DNA of 64,000 nucleotides from Bdellovibrionales bacterium Ga0074139 (GTDB lineage Bacteria; Bdellovibrionota; Bdellovibrionia; Bdellovibrionales; Bdellovibrionaceae). Made by a program: the position numbers and the translations under genes. Every line of letters starts with the position of its first letter. The first letter of the stretch is position 1. Below, in pieces: positions 1-9,297 of the stretch. Location: contig LNEB01000015.1 of assembly GCA_001464795.1 (NCBI GenBank), positions 124,001-188,000 on the forward strand. Reading direction: 5' to 3'. The notes beneath the pieces were generated by a model that was given only the letters and a program-made list of their open reading frames with translations, did no database searches and was not told the DNA's origin.

Positions 1-93
1 AAGCATCTTTTGCGACGCAAAAGCATCCCCAGCTGTGCGCGGGTAAGATTTCGCTTTTTTAACTGTTTTGACCACTTTTTTGGTTTTTTTCAT
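1..93 (-). CDS. N-terminal fragment of an unidentified basic protein
   Basis: An open frame starts with ATG at 91-93 and runs off the left edge of the window. Thirty-one residues are visible, beginning MKKTKKVVKTVKKAKSYPRT, so the front is strongly lysine-rich. It starts 10 bases after the stop of the glycosyltransferase upstream on the same strand, which suggests it is the next gene of that transcription unit. The ribosome binding site is weak. Too little is visible to name a family. Confidence 0.5.
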   Translation of the reverse strand, partial: MKKTKKVVKTVKKAKSYPRTAGDAFASQKML

Positions 94-103
94 CGAAGGT
101 GAG

Positions 104-1306
104 TCATAACCTATGATCTTCGAGGTAGCCAATAATTTGCTTAATGATGTGATCTTTTCGGTAATGGGCTTGAAAATATTGCTGCGCCTTTTGGCCCAGC
201 CCAGCTCGCTGTTCAGTTGAAAGCTCCGACATTTTCTGAACCGCTGCGGCTAGGCCCTGGGCGTCTTCGGCCTCGGCATGAAAACCACAACCGGCTTGCT
301 CTAAAATTTGACCCCCCACGCCATCAAAACTTCCGATGATGGGTTTTCCAGCTGCCATATAGGCTTGAATTTTAGAAGGAATCGTAAGTGAAAATATGGG
401 ATCTTTTTTAAGCGTAACCAGCAGTGCATCGCTTGCTTTAAAAAGCCCAGGCATATCACTTAAGGGTTTTCGGCCAAAAAAATGAATATTCTTAAGCCCC
501 AAGTTCATAGCTTTTTGCTTAGTCGCCCCAAGTTCCGAGCCATCACCCACGATTAAAAACTCGATCGAGGAATTATTTTTTAAAATTTCACAGGCTGATA
601 AGATGGTCTCAATGCTTTGGGCAATTCCAATATTTCCAGCAAAGGTGACCTTAAAAGTGCCCGGCTTTAAATTTAGCCATTCAGGGGTAGTGACCTTTTC
701 AAAATCTAAATCTGGAGCCCAGTTCGGGACAACAAAAGCAGGGCCCGTGTAGCCAAACTCTTTTAAGTTATCTGTAAAACCTGGAGACTGAATCAGCATC
801 AGATCTGTTCGCTTGTAGATCCATTTCACAACAAGACCCAAAATTTTATAAATAAAGGATTTTCGATTCATGGCTCCTACGGCCGCCACGCTATCGGGCC
901 ATAGATCTTGTAGCCATATACACACTTTAGCTTTGTTGAATCTGGCCCACAATATAGCAGGAATTGCTGTTGTGATGGGGGATGTGGCAAAAACTAAGGC
1001 CCAATCGGCGGGGGGAAGTTTTTTTTGAGCCAAGCTTGCACCCAAAATGTGGCTTAAGTAGTTCAGTGCTAGGCGAAGAAAACCTTTTTTTCTTGGTAGA
1101 ATGGGGTAGCGGATGATTTTAACTTGGTTCAATTGCTCTTGGTAAGGGCCACTTTGTAGCGAGTAGCCTGGGTAGAATTCCCCTTTGGGGTAATTGGGGA
1201 GGCCGGTTAGGACTGTGGTTTCATTTACTTTAGAGAGCTCTTGGGATAGCTCGTTAATCAAAAAGGGTTCGGGGTGGTAGACGTAGGTGAAGATGTTGAG
1301 TTTCAT
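104..1306 (-). CDS. Glycosyltransferase family 4, WbuB-like
   Basis: A 400-residue GT-B glycosyltransferase that should transfer a sugar from a nucleotide donor to a lipid-linked glycan on the inner face of the cytoplasmic membrane. The N-terminus has the WbuB-type pattern (YVYHPEPFLINELSQEL, then GLPNYPKG). The C-terminal half has the GT4 donor-site block, FAGNIGIAQSIETIL near residue 225 and PSKIQAYMAAGKPII near 305. No signal peptide is seen. The start codon overlaps the stop of the upstream oxygenase gene as ATGA, so the two are translationally coupled. The family is sure; donor and acceptor sugars cannot be read from sequence. Confidence 0.88.
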   Translation of the reverse strand: MKLNIFTYVYHPEPFLINELSQELSKVNETTVLTGLPNYPKGEFYPGYSLQSGPYQEQLNQVKIIRYPILPRKKGFLRLALNYLSHILGASLAQKKLPPADWALVFATSPITTAIPAILWARFNKAKVCIWLQDLWPDSVAAVGAMNRKSFIYKILGLVVKWIYKRTDLMLIQSPGFTDNLKEFGYTGPAFVVPNWAPDLDFEKVTTPEWLNLKPGTFKVTFAGNIGIAQSIETILSACEILKNNSSIEFLIVGDGSELGATKQKAMNLGLKNIHFFGRKPLSDMPGLFKASDALLVTLKKDPIFSLTIPSKIQAYMAAGKPIIGSFDGVGGQILEQAGCGFHAEAEDAQGLAAAVQKMSELSTEQRAGLGQKAQQYFQAHYRKDHIIKQIIGYLEDHRL

Positions 1307-2130
1307 TTAGATTGAAAAACATCCTTTTTACCAAATCCGGTGGGCTTAATGTTTCTAAGGTTAGACCTGATAAAATTATCGACTTTGCAAAAAGCACGCT
1401 TGATAGTTTGACCAGGCCGAGCACTAAAGGCCGTGATGTGAAAGTAATCGTGACCCAGTGGGGACTCTTTAGAAAAATAATAATTCGATACGCATTTTCT
1501 TAGACCATTTGGTTTTTTAATCGGAGAAACCGAATGCCATGATAAATTATGCGTCTCCATTAAAACTAATCGATTAAAACGACTTTCAATGACCAGATTT
1601 TGACTTACCGTTTTATCCCATAGTTCTAGGTGTCCACCATCTTCTAGTTTCCAATCCGGCGTCACATAATACAGTAGATTTAATCTTCTGTACGTTTGCC
1701 GACCTAAATCATGAGAATTATCGATATGTGGGTCTAAAAAATCACCAGGTCGCATCATGCTTAACCCACCAGCATAAAGCTTGGGATCACCAATTTGATT
1801 CTTAATTCCAGTGATTTCCTCAAAAGCCCTAATGACCTCAGGATCTTGAAATGCGAAGGTAATTTCTCCGAGGATAGAGTTGAATTGATCGTACTGTTTA
1901 GTCGTAAGCTTTCGCTCTCGAAAACTGTCCATTTCACGCCAAGAGGGATTAGATTTATCAAAAGATTCACTAATCTTCAGAGCTAAATCATTAGGTAAAA
2001 AGTTATCGATGGCCGTAAAAGCCGTTCCAACCTTGGCTTTGTTGAAGCTAAATTCCGCTTGGGCTCGCTTTTTTTCAATTTCAATTTTTTCAAGAATTAA
2101 TTTCTTAAACTGGGCTGTATCGAACTTCAT
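1303..2130 (-). CDS. 2-oxoglutarate/Fe(II)-dependent oxygenase of the prolyl-4-hydroxylase type
   Basis: A 275-residue protein with the non-haem iron facial triad H135-x-D137 (PHIDNSHD) and H199 (SWHSV), followed by R211, which would bind 2-oxoglutarate. This is the usual layout of 2OG-Fe(II) oxygenases. The substrate is unknown. Placement between glycosyltransferase genes suggests hydroxylation of a polysaccharide or of a protein made with it, but this is inference. The ATG is preceded by GAGGTG at good distance, and the stop overlaps the following glycosyltransferase start by four bases. The residues before 100 match nothing I recognise. Confidence 0.8.
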   Translation of the reverse strand: MKFDTAQFKKLILEKIEIEKKRAQAEFSFNKAKVGTAFTAIDNFLPNDLALKISESFDKSNPSWREMDSFRERKLTTKQYDQFNSILGEITFAFQDPEVIRAFEEITGIKNQIGDPKLYAGGLSMMRPGDFLDPHIDNSHDLGRQTYRRLNLLYYVTPDWKLEDGGHLELWDKTVSQNLVIESRFNRLVLMETHNLSWHSVSPIKKPNGLRKCVSNYYFSKESPLGHDYFHITAFSARPGQTIKRAFCKVDNFIRSNLRNIKPTGFGKKDVFQSK

Positions 2131-2198
2131 TTAAGCACCTCAATATTTGATTGCTAACATATCTGCCAATGAATATCATGCCCGGCATAGGAGCGTAA

Positions 2199-3167
2199 AT
2201 GATTGTTTTTGCGGTTAATGTACATACTGGTGGGGGTAAAGTTTTATTAGACGCCCTATTAGAAGATCAACCGTTTGGCCCTATTACAGCTGTTTACACA
2301 GACGCTAGATATAGTGTTCCGGCGTCTGTTAAGAACATAAAAGTATTTTCATATCGCCCAACCATTCTTGAAAGAATCAAAGCTCAGTTTAATATGAAGA
2401 AGTTCATCGATGACCATAATTTAGCCGGTGAAGAAATTCTGTTTTTTGGAAACTATCCACCATTTATTACTTTTAAAAATAAGAGCATCGTTTACCTTCA
2501 AAATTGCTTTTTGCTAAGTGGCGTACCCTTGCCTAAAGACAGCATTAAAGAGGCCGGCCGAAACTTAGTAGAGCGATTGATTCTGAAGTTTTTTAAAAAA
2601 AATATTAATGAGCTTTGGGTTCAGACTGATTGGATGGTCAATTTAAGCAATAAAAATTTTAAGAATTTAAAGGTTTTAAAAAAGCCATTCCTTCCCACTT
2701 TTCCGACTCAAAATTTAAATATAAAAAAAGAATTTGATTTTATTTGTGTCAGTGACGAATCCCTTCATAAAAATTTAAATCTTTTGACAGAAACCCTGAA
2801 TGAATTGGACGGAAAATTAAGTAAAAAGATCAAAATTTTGTTTATTACGCCATCGATCAAAAAAGAGTTTCTAATCAACTTTAAAAATAAGATTCATAAA
2901 AATTTAGAAGTAAAATTTGAAACTTCTGTATCGAGATCCCAACTTTTTGAGTTGTATCAAAGAAGCAAGTGTTTGATTGTAGCAAGTTCCTTTGAATCTT
3001 TTTGCTTACCAATCTATGAGGCAAAGCATTTTGGCCTGGAGATTGTTGCCAATGATATTCCTGTTTTAAATGAATTAAAGTCTATAAATTTATTCATAGA
3101 TTTTCGAAATACAGCGAGTGCTGCAAATTATCTAAAAGATAAAATCGAGACTGACCATGATAATTAA
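2199..3167 (+). CDS. Glycosyltransferase family 4-like
   Basis: A 322-residue glycosyltransferase. The N-terminus contains a glycine-rich NVHTGGGKVLLDALLED loop and the C-terminal part has the GT4 EX7E motif (SSFESFCLPIYEAKHFG), whose glutamates contact the donor nucleotide sugar. An AGGAG sits before the ATG. The gene is very AT-rich. It overlaps the next gene, a Wzy-like membrane protein, by 11 bases in another frame, so the pair is likely co-transcribed. It is divergent from the oxygenase/glycosyltransferase pair. Specificity is unknown. Confidence 0.82.
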   Translation: MIVFAVNVHTGGGKVLLDALLEDQPFGPITAVYTDARYSVPASVKNIKVFSYRPTILERIKAQFNMKKFIDDHNLAGEEILFFGNYPPFITFKNKSIVYLQNCFLLSGVPLPKDSIKEAGRNLVERLILKFFKKNINELWVQTDWMVNLSNKNFKNLKVLKKPFLPTFPTQNLNIKKEFDFICVSDESLHKNLNLLTETLNELDGKLSKKIKILFITPSIKKEFLINFKNKIHKNLEVKFETSVSRSQLFELYQRSKCLIVASSFESFCLPIYEAKHFGLEIVANDIPVLNELKSINLFIDFRNTASAANYLKDKIETDHDN

Positions 3168-4299
3168 AAGCAGGTTGATTACAGAAAAAGCAGAAGCATG
3201 CTTTAAAGCTATTATTGTCATTTATTTTTTGCTTTTCTTACTTACTTCACTTCCTAAAGTTTTTACCCTGTTCACCTTTATGCCCCAATTCGATGTTCAT
3301 TTATTAAGCTTAATCTTACGAGAAACTTGTTTTTTATTAATCATTTTATTTTTTATTAAGGACTTATCAAAAAGAAATTTATTAATTTTTATGTCTGTTA
3401 GCTTTTTGTTAACATTAAATGTTTTCTTTATTGGAAGGCCCATTGAATATATCATTTTTGGTCTACGTGCGATGTTGCCACTTTTGCTTATTTTTATGGT
3501 CAGTGGCTCCTCATCCACATCAATAATTAAAGAAAATTCTTACAAAAAAATTGAATTTTTTGTGCAGGCCATTTTGATTTTACATTTAGGCTTTCAAATT
3601 CTTCATTTCCTTTTTGGCAAGGGTTATTATTCATTTATCTTTGAAAACCTAAACGCAAGAAACCCTGGATTATTTTATTATCCGGCTGCAGCAGCAAGCC
3701 TTACGGCAACATTATTGCTGCTAAAAGTAGGCCTTAGTTCCGAGGTAAAACAAAAAATGGTATGGCCCTACTTTCTTAGTTTTTTCCTGGCGTCATCGAT
3801 AACGGGACTTCTTTTTTCTATCACCATTGGGGCCTATTTATTTAAAAAAATATCTTCTAAATTTGAACAATTATTAATCGCTTCCCTCATAATTTTGTCA
3901 TTTCCTTTCCTGCATTACGCCAGGTTTTCAATGAGCGGGGATCAATATTTAGAACAAACAGGTGGCACACGCCTAGATATACTAATTGCATCAATAAAAA
4001 ATGCCACTTTGTTCCCCGAAAACTTCGGTATTTATACCAATGCGAGCCGCCTTCAAGAGCACCACCTAGTATCCGATTCGATGTTTGCATCTAGTATTGG
4101 AAATTTGGGTATAATTTGGTCTTTTGTTTTTATCGGATTGATTGGGTATCATATTCGGTCAAACTTTAAGAAAAGTACTGATTACTATTTTATTTTGTTG
4201 GTTTCACTTCTTATTAGCTGCAGCTCCATGGTCATTACCGAGATTCCGATTGTCTTTGCATTGTTTTTGTTATCTGCAAGCTTAAAATTTACAGGCTAG
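3157..4299 (+). CDS. Polytopic membrane protein, candidate O-antigen polymerase (Wzy)
   Basis: A 380-residue hydrophobic protein with roughly ten predicted membrane helices and one larger loop around residues 265-310 (polar, with GGTRLDILIASI). That topology fits O-antigen polymerases and ligases, which share little sequence. Position inside a cluster with a flippase and glycosyltransferases supports Wzy, the enzyme joining repeat units in the periplasm. No sequence motif decides it. A second candidate of the same class lies at 17771-18946, so one may be Wzy and the other the WaaL ligase. Confidence 0.65.
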   Translation: MIIKSRLITEKAEACFKAIIVIYFLLFLLTSLPKVFTLFTFMPQFDVHLLSLILRETCFLLIILFFIKDLSKRNLLIFMSVSFLLTLNVFFIGRPIEYIIFGLRAMLPLLLIFMVSGSSSTSIIKENSYKKIEFFVQAILILHLGFQILHFLFGKGYYSFIFENLNARNPGLFYYPAAAASLTATLLLLKVGLSSEVKQKMVWPYFLSFFLASSITGLLFSITIGAYLFKKISSKFEQLLIASLIILSFPFLHYARFSMSGDQYLEQTGGTRLDILIASIKNATLFPENFGIYTNASRLQEHHLVSDSMFASSIGNLGIIWSFVFIGLIGYHIRSNFKKSTDYYFILLVSLLISCSSMVITEIPIVFALFLLSASLKFTG

Positions 4300-4321
4300 A
4301 CTTAATTTTGTATTCACTTAT

Positions 4322-5494
4322 TTATTGTAAATACTTATTTAGTATACGGGCACTTTTTTCCCAGCTAAACTCACGTAATACCTTATCCCTGCCTCTGATT
4401 GAAAAATCTTGCCAATCAATTCCATTAATTAGTCTACAAATTTTTAATGCAAATATGTTTGGATCATCACAAACATGCAATTCTTGTCCGTCAATTCCGT
4501 TAATACCACTATTACCAGCACTTGTGCTGACTACAGGTGTTCCTAAACTCATTGCTTCTAGAACTTTAGTTTGAACACCAATACTAAGCAGAATCGGGCA
4601 AACACTAACTTTAGCCCTTTCTAAATAATCACTGACACTAGCAACACGCCCAGTAACTACAATATTTTTGGGGAACAGTTTAGCCGCCTCTTTGATTTTT
4701 TGATCAGGCTCAGCACCAACTATCCATAAAACTACTCCAGGCTCTTTTGCCAGTAAAATCGGCATAATTTCATTAATTAAAAATAGTGCACCATCTATAT
4801 TAGCTGGATGGAACATATTACCAGTATAAACGATTGCTTGCTCACGCTCACTATAGGATCTCAATTTTTCTGTTTTCTTTGGAGTAATACCGTAGGGCAC
4901 GTGCACAAGATTAGTTAGTTTATGTATTTTTCGGAAATCAAGAACGTCCGCATGCGATAGTAATAGAACTTTAGAAGCCTGGTGCAAAATCTTAATTTCA
5001 TACAAATAAGTAGATAAAGAAAGAAGTTTAATCCTAATAGCTTGGAAACTTGACCAAATCTTTAATTTTGATAACCGCCATAGTTTTAGTGATTGTGGAT
5101 CTTCAATGTTGATAATTACTTTTCTGTAATTATCTCGATTAATATACTGCATTGCGCTTAATTCAAACAATAGAATTCTGTCGTACGAGTTTAAGCTAGT
5201 TAATTCCTGAATTTTTCTTCTCATCAGTTTGGAAGAAAATACGCTTATTGAAGGAGGAGTACCGACCAGTGTTAATAAAAATTTCGATAAAAAAAATGGT
5301 TTCTTAATGTCAGATTTAACAACCGTCAAATTATTGATATAATCTGGCTTCAAAAACTCTTCATTATTAAATTTGAAGCAAATTAAATCAATTTCGTGCT
5401 GTTTAGATAATTCAATCATTGAATTAACAGATACAATTGAACTCCCAGATTGAAGTTCTATTGGAAATTTGATCATTATGCATAGAATTTTCAC
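4322..5494 (-). CDS. Glycosyltransferase family 4
   Basis: A 390-residue GT-B glycosyltransferase. The donor domain starts near IVYTGNMFHPANIDGALFLI (about residue 230), continues with WIVGAEPDQKIKEAA, and ends in the typical GVQTKVLEAMSLGTPVVST block with its conserved glutamate. No signal peptide. It converges with the Wzy-like gene upstream, leaving only about 20 bases between the stops, and is the second gene after the methyltransferase-like gene on the minus strand (18-base gap). Strongly AT-rich like its neighbours. Sugar specificity not readable. Confidence 0.87.
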   Translation of the reverse strand: MKILCIMIKFPIELQSGSSIVSVNSMIELSKQHEIDLICFKFNNEEFLKPDYINNLTVVKSDIKKPFFLSKFLLTLVGTPPSISVFSSKLMRRKIQELTSLNSYDRILLFELSAMQYINRDNYRKVIINIEDPQSLKLWRLSKLKIWSSFQAIRIKLLSLSTYLYEIKILHQASKVLLLSHADVLDFRKIHKLTNLVHVPYGITPKKTEKLRSYSEREQAIVYTGNMFHPANIDGALFLINEIMPILLAKEPGVVLWIVGAEPDQKIKEAAKLFPKNIVVTGRVASVSDYLERAKVSVCPILLSIGVQTKVLEAMSLGTPVVSTSAGNSGINGIDGQELHVCDDPNIFALKICRLINGIDWQDFSIRGRDKVLREFSWEKSARILNKYLQ

Positions 5495-5512
5495 TTGAAT
5501 TACTTTAATCTT

Positions 5513-6361
5513 TTATATTGTTTGAAATTTTTCGTCTGCAATCAAAATAAATTGCTCATTGCTTTTCTTTCTAAATTTTTTAAACTGATAAATATTTTCT
5601 GCAAAATAATTAGATTGAATGTTATTTAAAAATGACCCGTCAAAAAAATCAGGATTAACAAAAAAGGCATTCACACCATTCTTATCCACCGTAACAAATT
5701 TGTAACCGTGGGATTCAAAAAATTTACGCCATCCCGAAATGGATACGCCGTATTTAAGCATCGATGGGTGGGATTTTGAATTCGAAAAGTCACTTTTGTA
5801 TTCTACGGTTATACACTTGTCTGGTCCGAAAACAGAATTATATTCTACAACAAATATTTTAGGCCGCATTCCAGCCTCAAGAACTGCTTGAGCTATATAG
5901 TAATCAATACCGTCGATATCCAATGAAAAAACATCAGGATCATCAAAAAAAGAAAGTCTCCGTATAAGTGATGCACTTTCTTTAGTAACAAACATATTTA
6001 TACACTCGGCACCTATACTATAACCCTCAACAATACGTTTAGATCTAATTGAAAGAAAGGGATTGCCTTCGATCATTAAGCCATTAAGCTTTTCAGCAAT
6101 TAGTAACCAGGCAGAGTTATTTTCAATACCGTCTGCTGCACCTATTTCAATAAAATACCTGTTTGATTTTAACAGATTTTTTCTTAAAACATCTATGATT
6201 CCATCTTCACCATTTTGACTAAAACCTGAAAACTCCCAGGTTGCTGGATTGGTAGGGTCGATTCTTCTGGACTGCATCATTGCATTACCCTTGGTTAGGG
6301 CTATCAAAATTCGCTGCCTGTCACGCAAATCCCACATGTAATTTTTTATTCTTTTAAACAC
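5513..6361 (-). CDS. SAM-methyltransferase-like (FkbM-like) protein of a polysaccharide locus
   Basis: A 282-residue protein carrying the FSQNGEDGIIDVL motif near residue 50 followed by YFIEIGAADGIENNSAWLL, which resembles the glycine-rich SAM-binding motif I of FkbM-like methyltransferases, and DVFSLDIDGIDYYI, resembling a later acidic motif. Such proteins occur in O-antigen and flagellin glycosylation loci and may O-methylate a sugar, but catalytic activity is not shown here. The GTG start at 6361 is preceded by GAGG at suitable distance. An in-frame ATG exists at residue 9. Confidence 0.6.
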   Translation of the reverse strand: MFKRIKNYMWDLRDRQRILIALTKGNAMMQSRRIDPTNPATWEFSGFSQNGEDGIIDVLRKNLLKSNRYFIEIGAADGIENNSAWLLIAEKLNGLMIEGNPFLSIRSKRIVEGYSIGAECINMFVTKESASLIRRLSFFDDPDVFSLDIDGIDYYIAQAVLEAGMRPKIFVVEYNSVFGPDKCITVEYKSDFSNSKSHPSMLKYGVSISGWRKFFESHGYKFVTVDKNGVNAFFVNPDFFDGSFLNNIQSNYFAENIYQFKKFRKKSNEQFILIADEKFQTI

Positions 6362-6485
6362 TTAAACCTCTTAAAAATTTAGGAATTTTACTTAATCATG
6401 AATTTTAATATTTCACATTCAAAAAATTTAGATCAATTATTCCTTTCATTTTACAAAAATTATGTATATTTGAGACTCGGGCTCT

Positions 6486-6528
6486 CATAATCCCCCTTTG
6501 ACCATGTGCATAATTCTATGGGATTATG
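6486..6528. promoter_or_regulatory. 9-bp perfect inverted repeat in the divergent intergenic region before gmd
   Basis: The 243-base gap between the FkbM-like gene and gmd is AT-rich and must hold promoters for both directions. In it CATAATCCC (6486-6494) is mirrored by GGGATTATG (6520-6528) with a 25-base spacer. It could be an operator half-site pair or the stem of a leader RNA hairpin in the gmd message. No convincing -35/-10 pair could be fixed. Confidence 0.35.
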
Positions 6529-6604
6529 TTCGTAGGTTGATGTTAATTTTTAGCAGCGATATTGTTCGTAACTGATTTAAATATTTCAGGATGGAGTGTA
6601 CTTG

Positions 6605-7690
6605 ATGCAAAAGATTGCTTTAATAACCGGGGTAACTGGTCAAGATGGTGCCTACTTAGCTGAATTTTTATTAAAGAAAAACTATATCGTTCACGGTATA
6701 AAGCGAAGAAGTTCTTTATTCAACACCTCGCGGATAGATCATCTTTATAAAGATCCACACGAGGATGGTGTAAGATTTTTTTTGCATCATGGTGATCTAA
6801 CAGATTCATCTAATTTAATTCGATTAATTCAACAAATTCAACCTGATGAGATTTATAATCTAGCAGCTCAAAGTCATGTCGCTGTTTCATTTGAGGAGCC
6901 TGAGTACACAGCAAACTCTGATGCACTAGGTCCGTTACGAATTTTAGAGGCAATCAGAATACTTGGTTTACAAAAAAAGACAAGATTCTACCAAGCGAGT
7001 ACCTCTGAACTTTATGGTTTGATTAAAGAGTCGCCACAAACTGAGCAAACACCTTTTCACCCTAGATCCCCTTACGGAGTTGCAAAGTTATATGCATACT
7101 GGATAACAATCAATTACAGAGAGGCGTATGGAATATATGCATGTAATGGAATTTTGTTTAATCATGAGTCACCAGTTAGGGGTGAAAATTTCGTTACAAG
7201 AAAGATAACTAGGGCACTTGCTAGAATTAAACTTGGCTTACAAAGCCACTTGTATCTTGGAAATTTAAATGCGAAGCGCGACTGGGGACATGCAAAAGAT
7301 TATGTAGAAGCTCAATGGTTAATGCTTCAGCAGGCGTCACCAAATGATTTTGTAATTGCGACAGGTGAACAGCACAGCGTTCGGGACTTTGTTACTTATG
7401 CAGCTGAGTTTTTAGATATTAGAATATCTTGGCAAGGAAATGAGTTATCCGAAAAGGGATACGATCAACACGGCAATTGCCTAGTATCAGTAGACCCAAG
7501 ATATTTTAGACCTACAGAGGTTGATTCTCTTTTAGGTAACTCAACATATGCCAGGGATAAACTTGGCTGGATCCCTAAAATTTCTTTCAAAGAACTAGTT
7601 GAAGAAATGGTTCTGTCGGATTTGAGCTCAGCGAAGAGAGATGAGCTTATAAAAAAACACGGCTTTAAGACCAATGACTTTTTTGAGTAA
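6605..7690 (+). CDS. gmd: GDP-mannose 4,6-dehydratase
   Basis: Converts GDP-D-mannose to GDP-4-keto-6-deoxy-D-mannose, the precursor of GDP-fucose, rhamnose, perosamine, colitose and C-methylated sugars. The extended SDR fold shows the family-specific NAD(P) loop [15 protein letters not shown], the [15 protein letters not shown] loop that contacts the cofactor, and the catalytic YxxxK in [12 protein letters not shown]. The start is taken as ATG 6605 because GGAG lies 8 bases before it; an upstream in-frame GTG at 6596 lacks this spacing. 361 residues, the usual length. It overlaps wzx by 17 bases. A shorter paralogue follows two genes later. Confidence 0.95.
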   Translation: MQKIALITGVTGQDGAYLAEFLLKKNYIVHGIKRRSSLFNTSRIDHLYKDPHEDGVRFFLHHGDLTDSSNLIRLIQQIQPDEIYNLAAQSHVAVSFEEPEYTANSDALGPLRILEAIRILGLQKKTRFYQASTSELYGLIKESPQTEQTPFHPRSPYGVAKLYAYWITINYREAYGIYACNGILFNHESPVRGENFVTRKITRALARIKLGLQSHLYLGNLNAKRDWGHAKDYVEAQWLMLQQASPNDFVIATGEQHSVRDFVTYAAEFLDIRISWQGNELSEKGYDQHGNCLVSVDPRYFRPTEVDSLLGNSTYARDKLGWIPKISFKELVEEMVLSDLSSAKRDELIKKHGFKTNDFFE

Positions 7691-9188
7691 AATAAAGAAA
7701 AATTCTGGTCTTATCTTTGGACTTGTAGCATCCATTTGGATAGCAGCGCTTAATATTGTGTTAGTTCCAATTTATCTAAAACTTCTTGGTTCTGACTCTT
7801 ATGGGCTTGTTGGAATCTACACTACGCTACAAACAATAATACTTTTTTTCGACCTAGGATTATCATCTACAATCGGTAGGGAAATTGCAAAAGCCAATAA
7901 TCAGACTGAGCTTGATGAGGCTAAACATGTTTTACAGTTTGGCTCGTTCGTATACATAATTTTCTCATCAATAATTTTTTTTACATTTTTACTGTTCTCC
8001 ACTTACCTTAGTTCATCTTGGATTAAATCTGATATTCTAACACCAAATCAAATTAGAGAGTCAGTAATTGCTATAGGCCTTTTAATTGCAGTACGTTGGC
8101 CGATATCTCTTTATCAGAATGTCCTTAATAGTAAGAAAAAAATGCTCGAGGTAAGCACTGTAAATATTATCTTTACAAGTTTGTCAGGCGTTGGGTATGT
8201 ACTTATCTTTTCAAAAGTCTTTCCCGGTATAACATCTTTTTTTATATGGTTTACATTATTCGGTCTAGTCCACGCACTAGTGCTTAACAGACTTGCATGG
8301 ATGTCGATTGGAGCGTCAAAAAAATTTAATTTAATCCAAACCTTTAATTCATTTAAAAAAAACTGGAGCTACACGAAGGATTTGGCATTTATTGGCTTTT
8401 TAGGTTTAATTTTATCACAAATGGATAAACTGATGCTTAGTAGCTTCTTGAGTTTAAGTGATTTTAGTTTGTACATGGTAGCCTCCACTTTGATGGGATC
8501 ACTATATTTGATTATTATGCCTGTTTATAATTATATATTTCCACATTTTTCAAAATTATCTAATAGTGGTGAAAAAAATGAATTTATAGAGAACTACTTT
8601 TTGAGCTCTGGTTTATTTTCAGCTTTTCTATACCCAATAGTTGCATTTATGATCGTTTATATGAATGAGATACTAACGGTTTGGCTTAAGAATCCAGTTC
8701 TTACAAATCAAATACAACCAATAGCAATTTTGCTAATTATTGGAACTGGTCTACATGGTATTATGTATTTCCCCTATGCTGTCACCTTGAGCTCTGGCCA
8801 TTCAAGTGTGGCCCTTAAGATAGCTTTTATAATGAGTTTAATTTCAATTCCATTAATGTATTTATTAATCAAAACGAACGGTGCATTTGGTGCTGCTAGT
8901 GCTTGGGTTGTGTTACAATTAATGTACGTGATCGGTGGTACAATTTATAGTCACAAGAAAATTAACTTGGGATCACCGTATGAATGGCTTGCAAAAAGTG
9001 TATTATTACCAATAGCTATCTCTCTAATTTGTTTACCTATTTATATTTTTTTAAAGTCCATAACTTCAAATTTGTATATTTTGTTTACTGTCGGCATTTT
9101 GCAGATTCTGTTAACAATACTCATTTTAATTTTTATAAGGAGAGATATAAAGAATTACTTTTGGAACAATTTGATATTAAATACCTAA
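7674..9188 (+). CDS. wzx: O-antigen repeat-unit flippase
   Basis: A 504-residue integral membrane protein of the MATE-like polysaccharide transporter superfamily with about 12-14 hydrophobic helices spread over its whole length. The N-terminus ([23 protein letters not shown]) followed by [20 protein letters not shown] is typical of Wzx proteins. It should flip undecaprenyl-diphosphate-linked repeat units to the periplasm. The start overlaps the end of gmd by 17 bases, so the two are co-transcribed. About 100 bases of AT-rich sequence separate it from the next gene. Confidence 0.88.
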   Translation: MTFLSKIKKNSGLIFGLVASIWIAALNIVLVPIYLKLLGSDSYGLVGIYTTLQTIILFFDLGLSSTIGREIAKANNQTELDEAKHVLQFGSFVYIIFSSIIFFTFLLFSTYLSSSWIKSDILTPNQIRESVIAIGLLIAVRWPISLYQNVLNSKKKMLEVSTVNIIFTSLSGVGYVLIFSKVFPGITSFFIWFTLFGLVHALVLNRLAWMSIGASKKFNLIQTFNSFKKNWSYTKDLAFIGFLGLILSQMDKLMLSSFLSLSDFSLYMVASTLMGSLYLIIMPVYNYIFPHFSKLSNSGEKNEFIENYFLSSGLFSAFLYPIVAFMIVYMNEILTVWLKNPVLTNQIQPIAILLIIGTGLHGIMYFPYAVTLSSGHSSVALKIAFIMSLISIPLMYLLIKTNGAFGAASAWVVLQLMYVIGGTIYSHKKINLGSPYEWLAKSVLLPIAISLICLPIYIFLKSITSNLYILFTVGILQILLTILILIFIRRDIKNYFWNNLILNT

Positions 9189-9297
9189 TCATTAAGTGAA
9201 TCGGTAGACTGTATTGATATTCTTTTTTAGTATTGTAATTTTTCTTCAGATTTTTATTTATTGATTCCATTTATTTAATGAAAGTATGCTGGGGATA

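Noticed and set aside
4308-4574. An 88-residue plus-strand frame at the end of the Wzy-like gene
   Set aside because: It lies entirely antisense to the GT4 gene, with no ribosome binding site or recognisable sequence.
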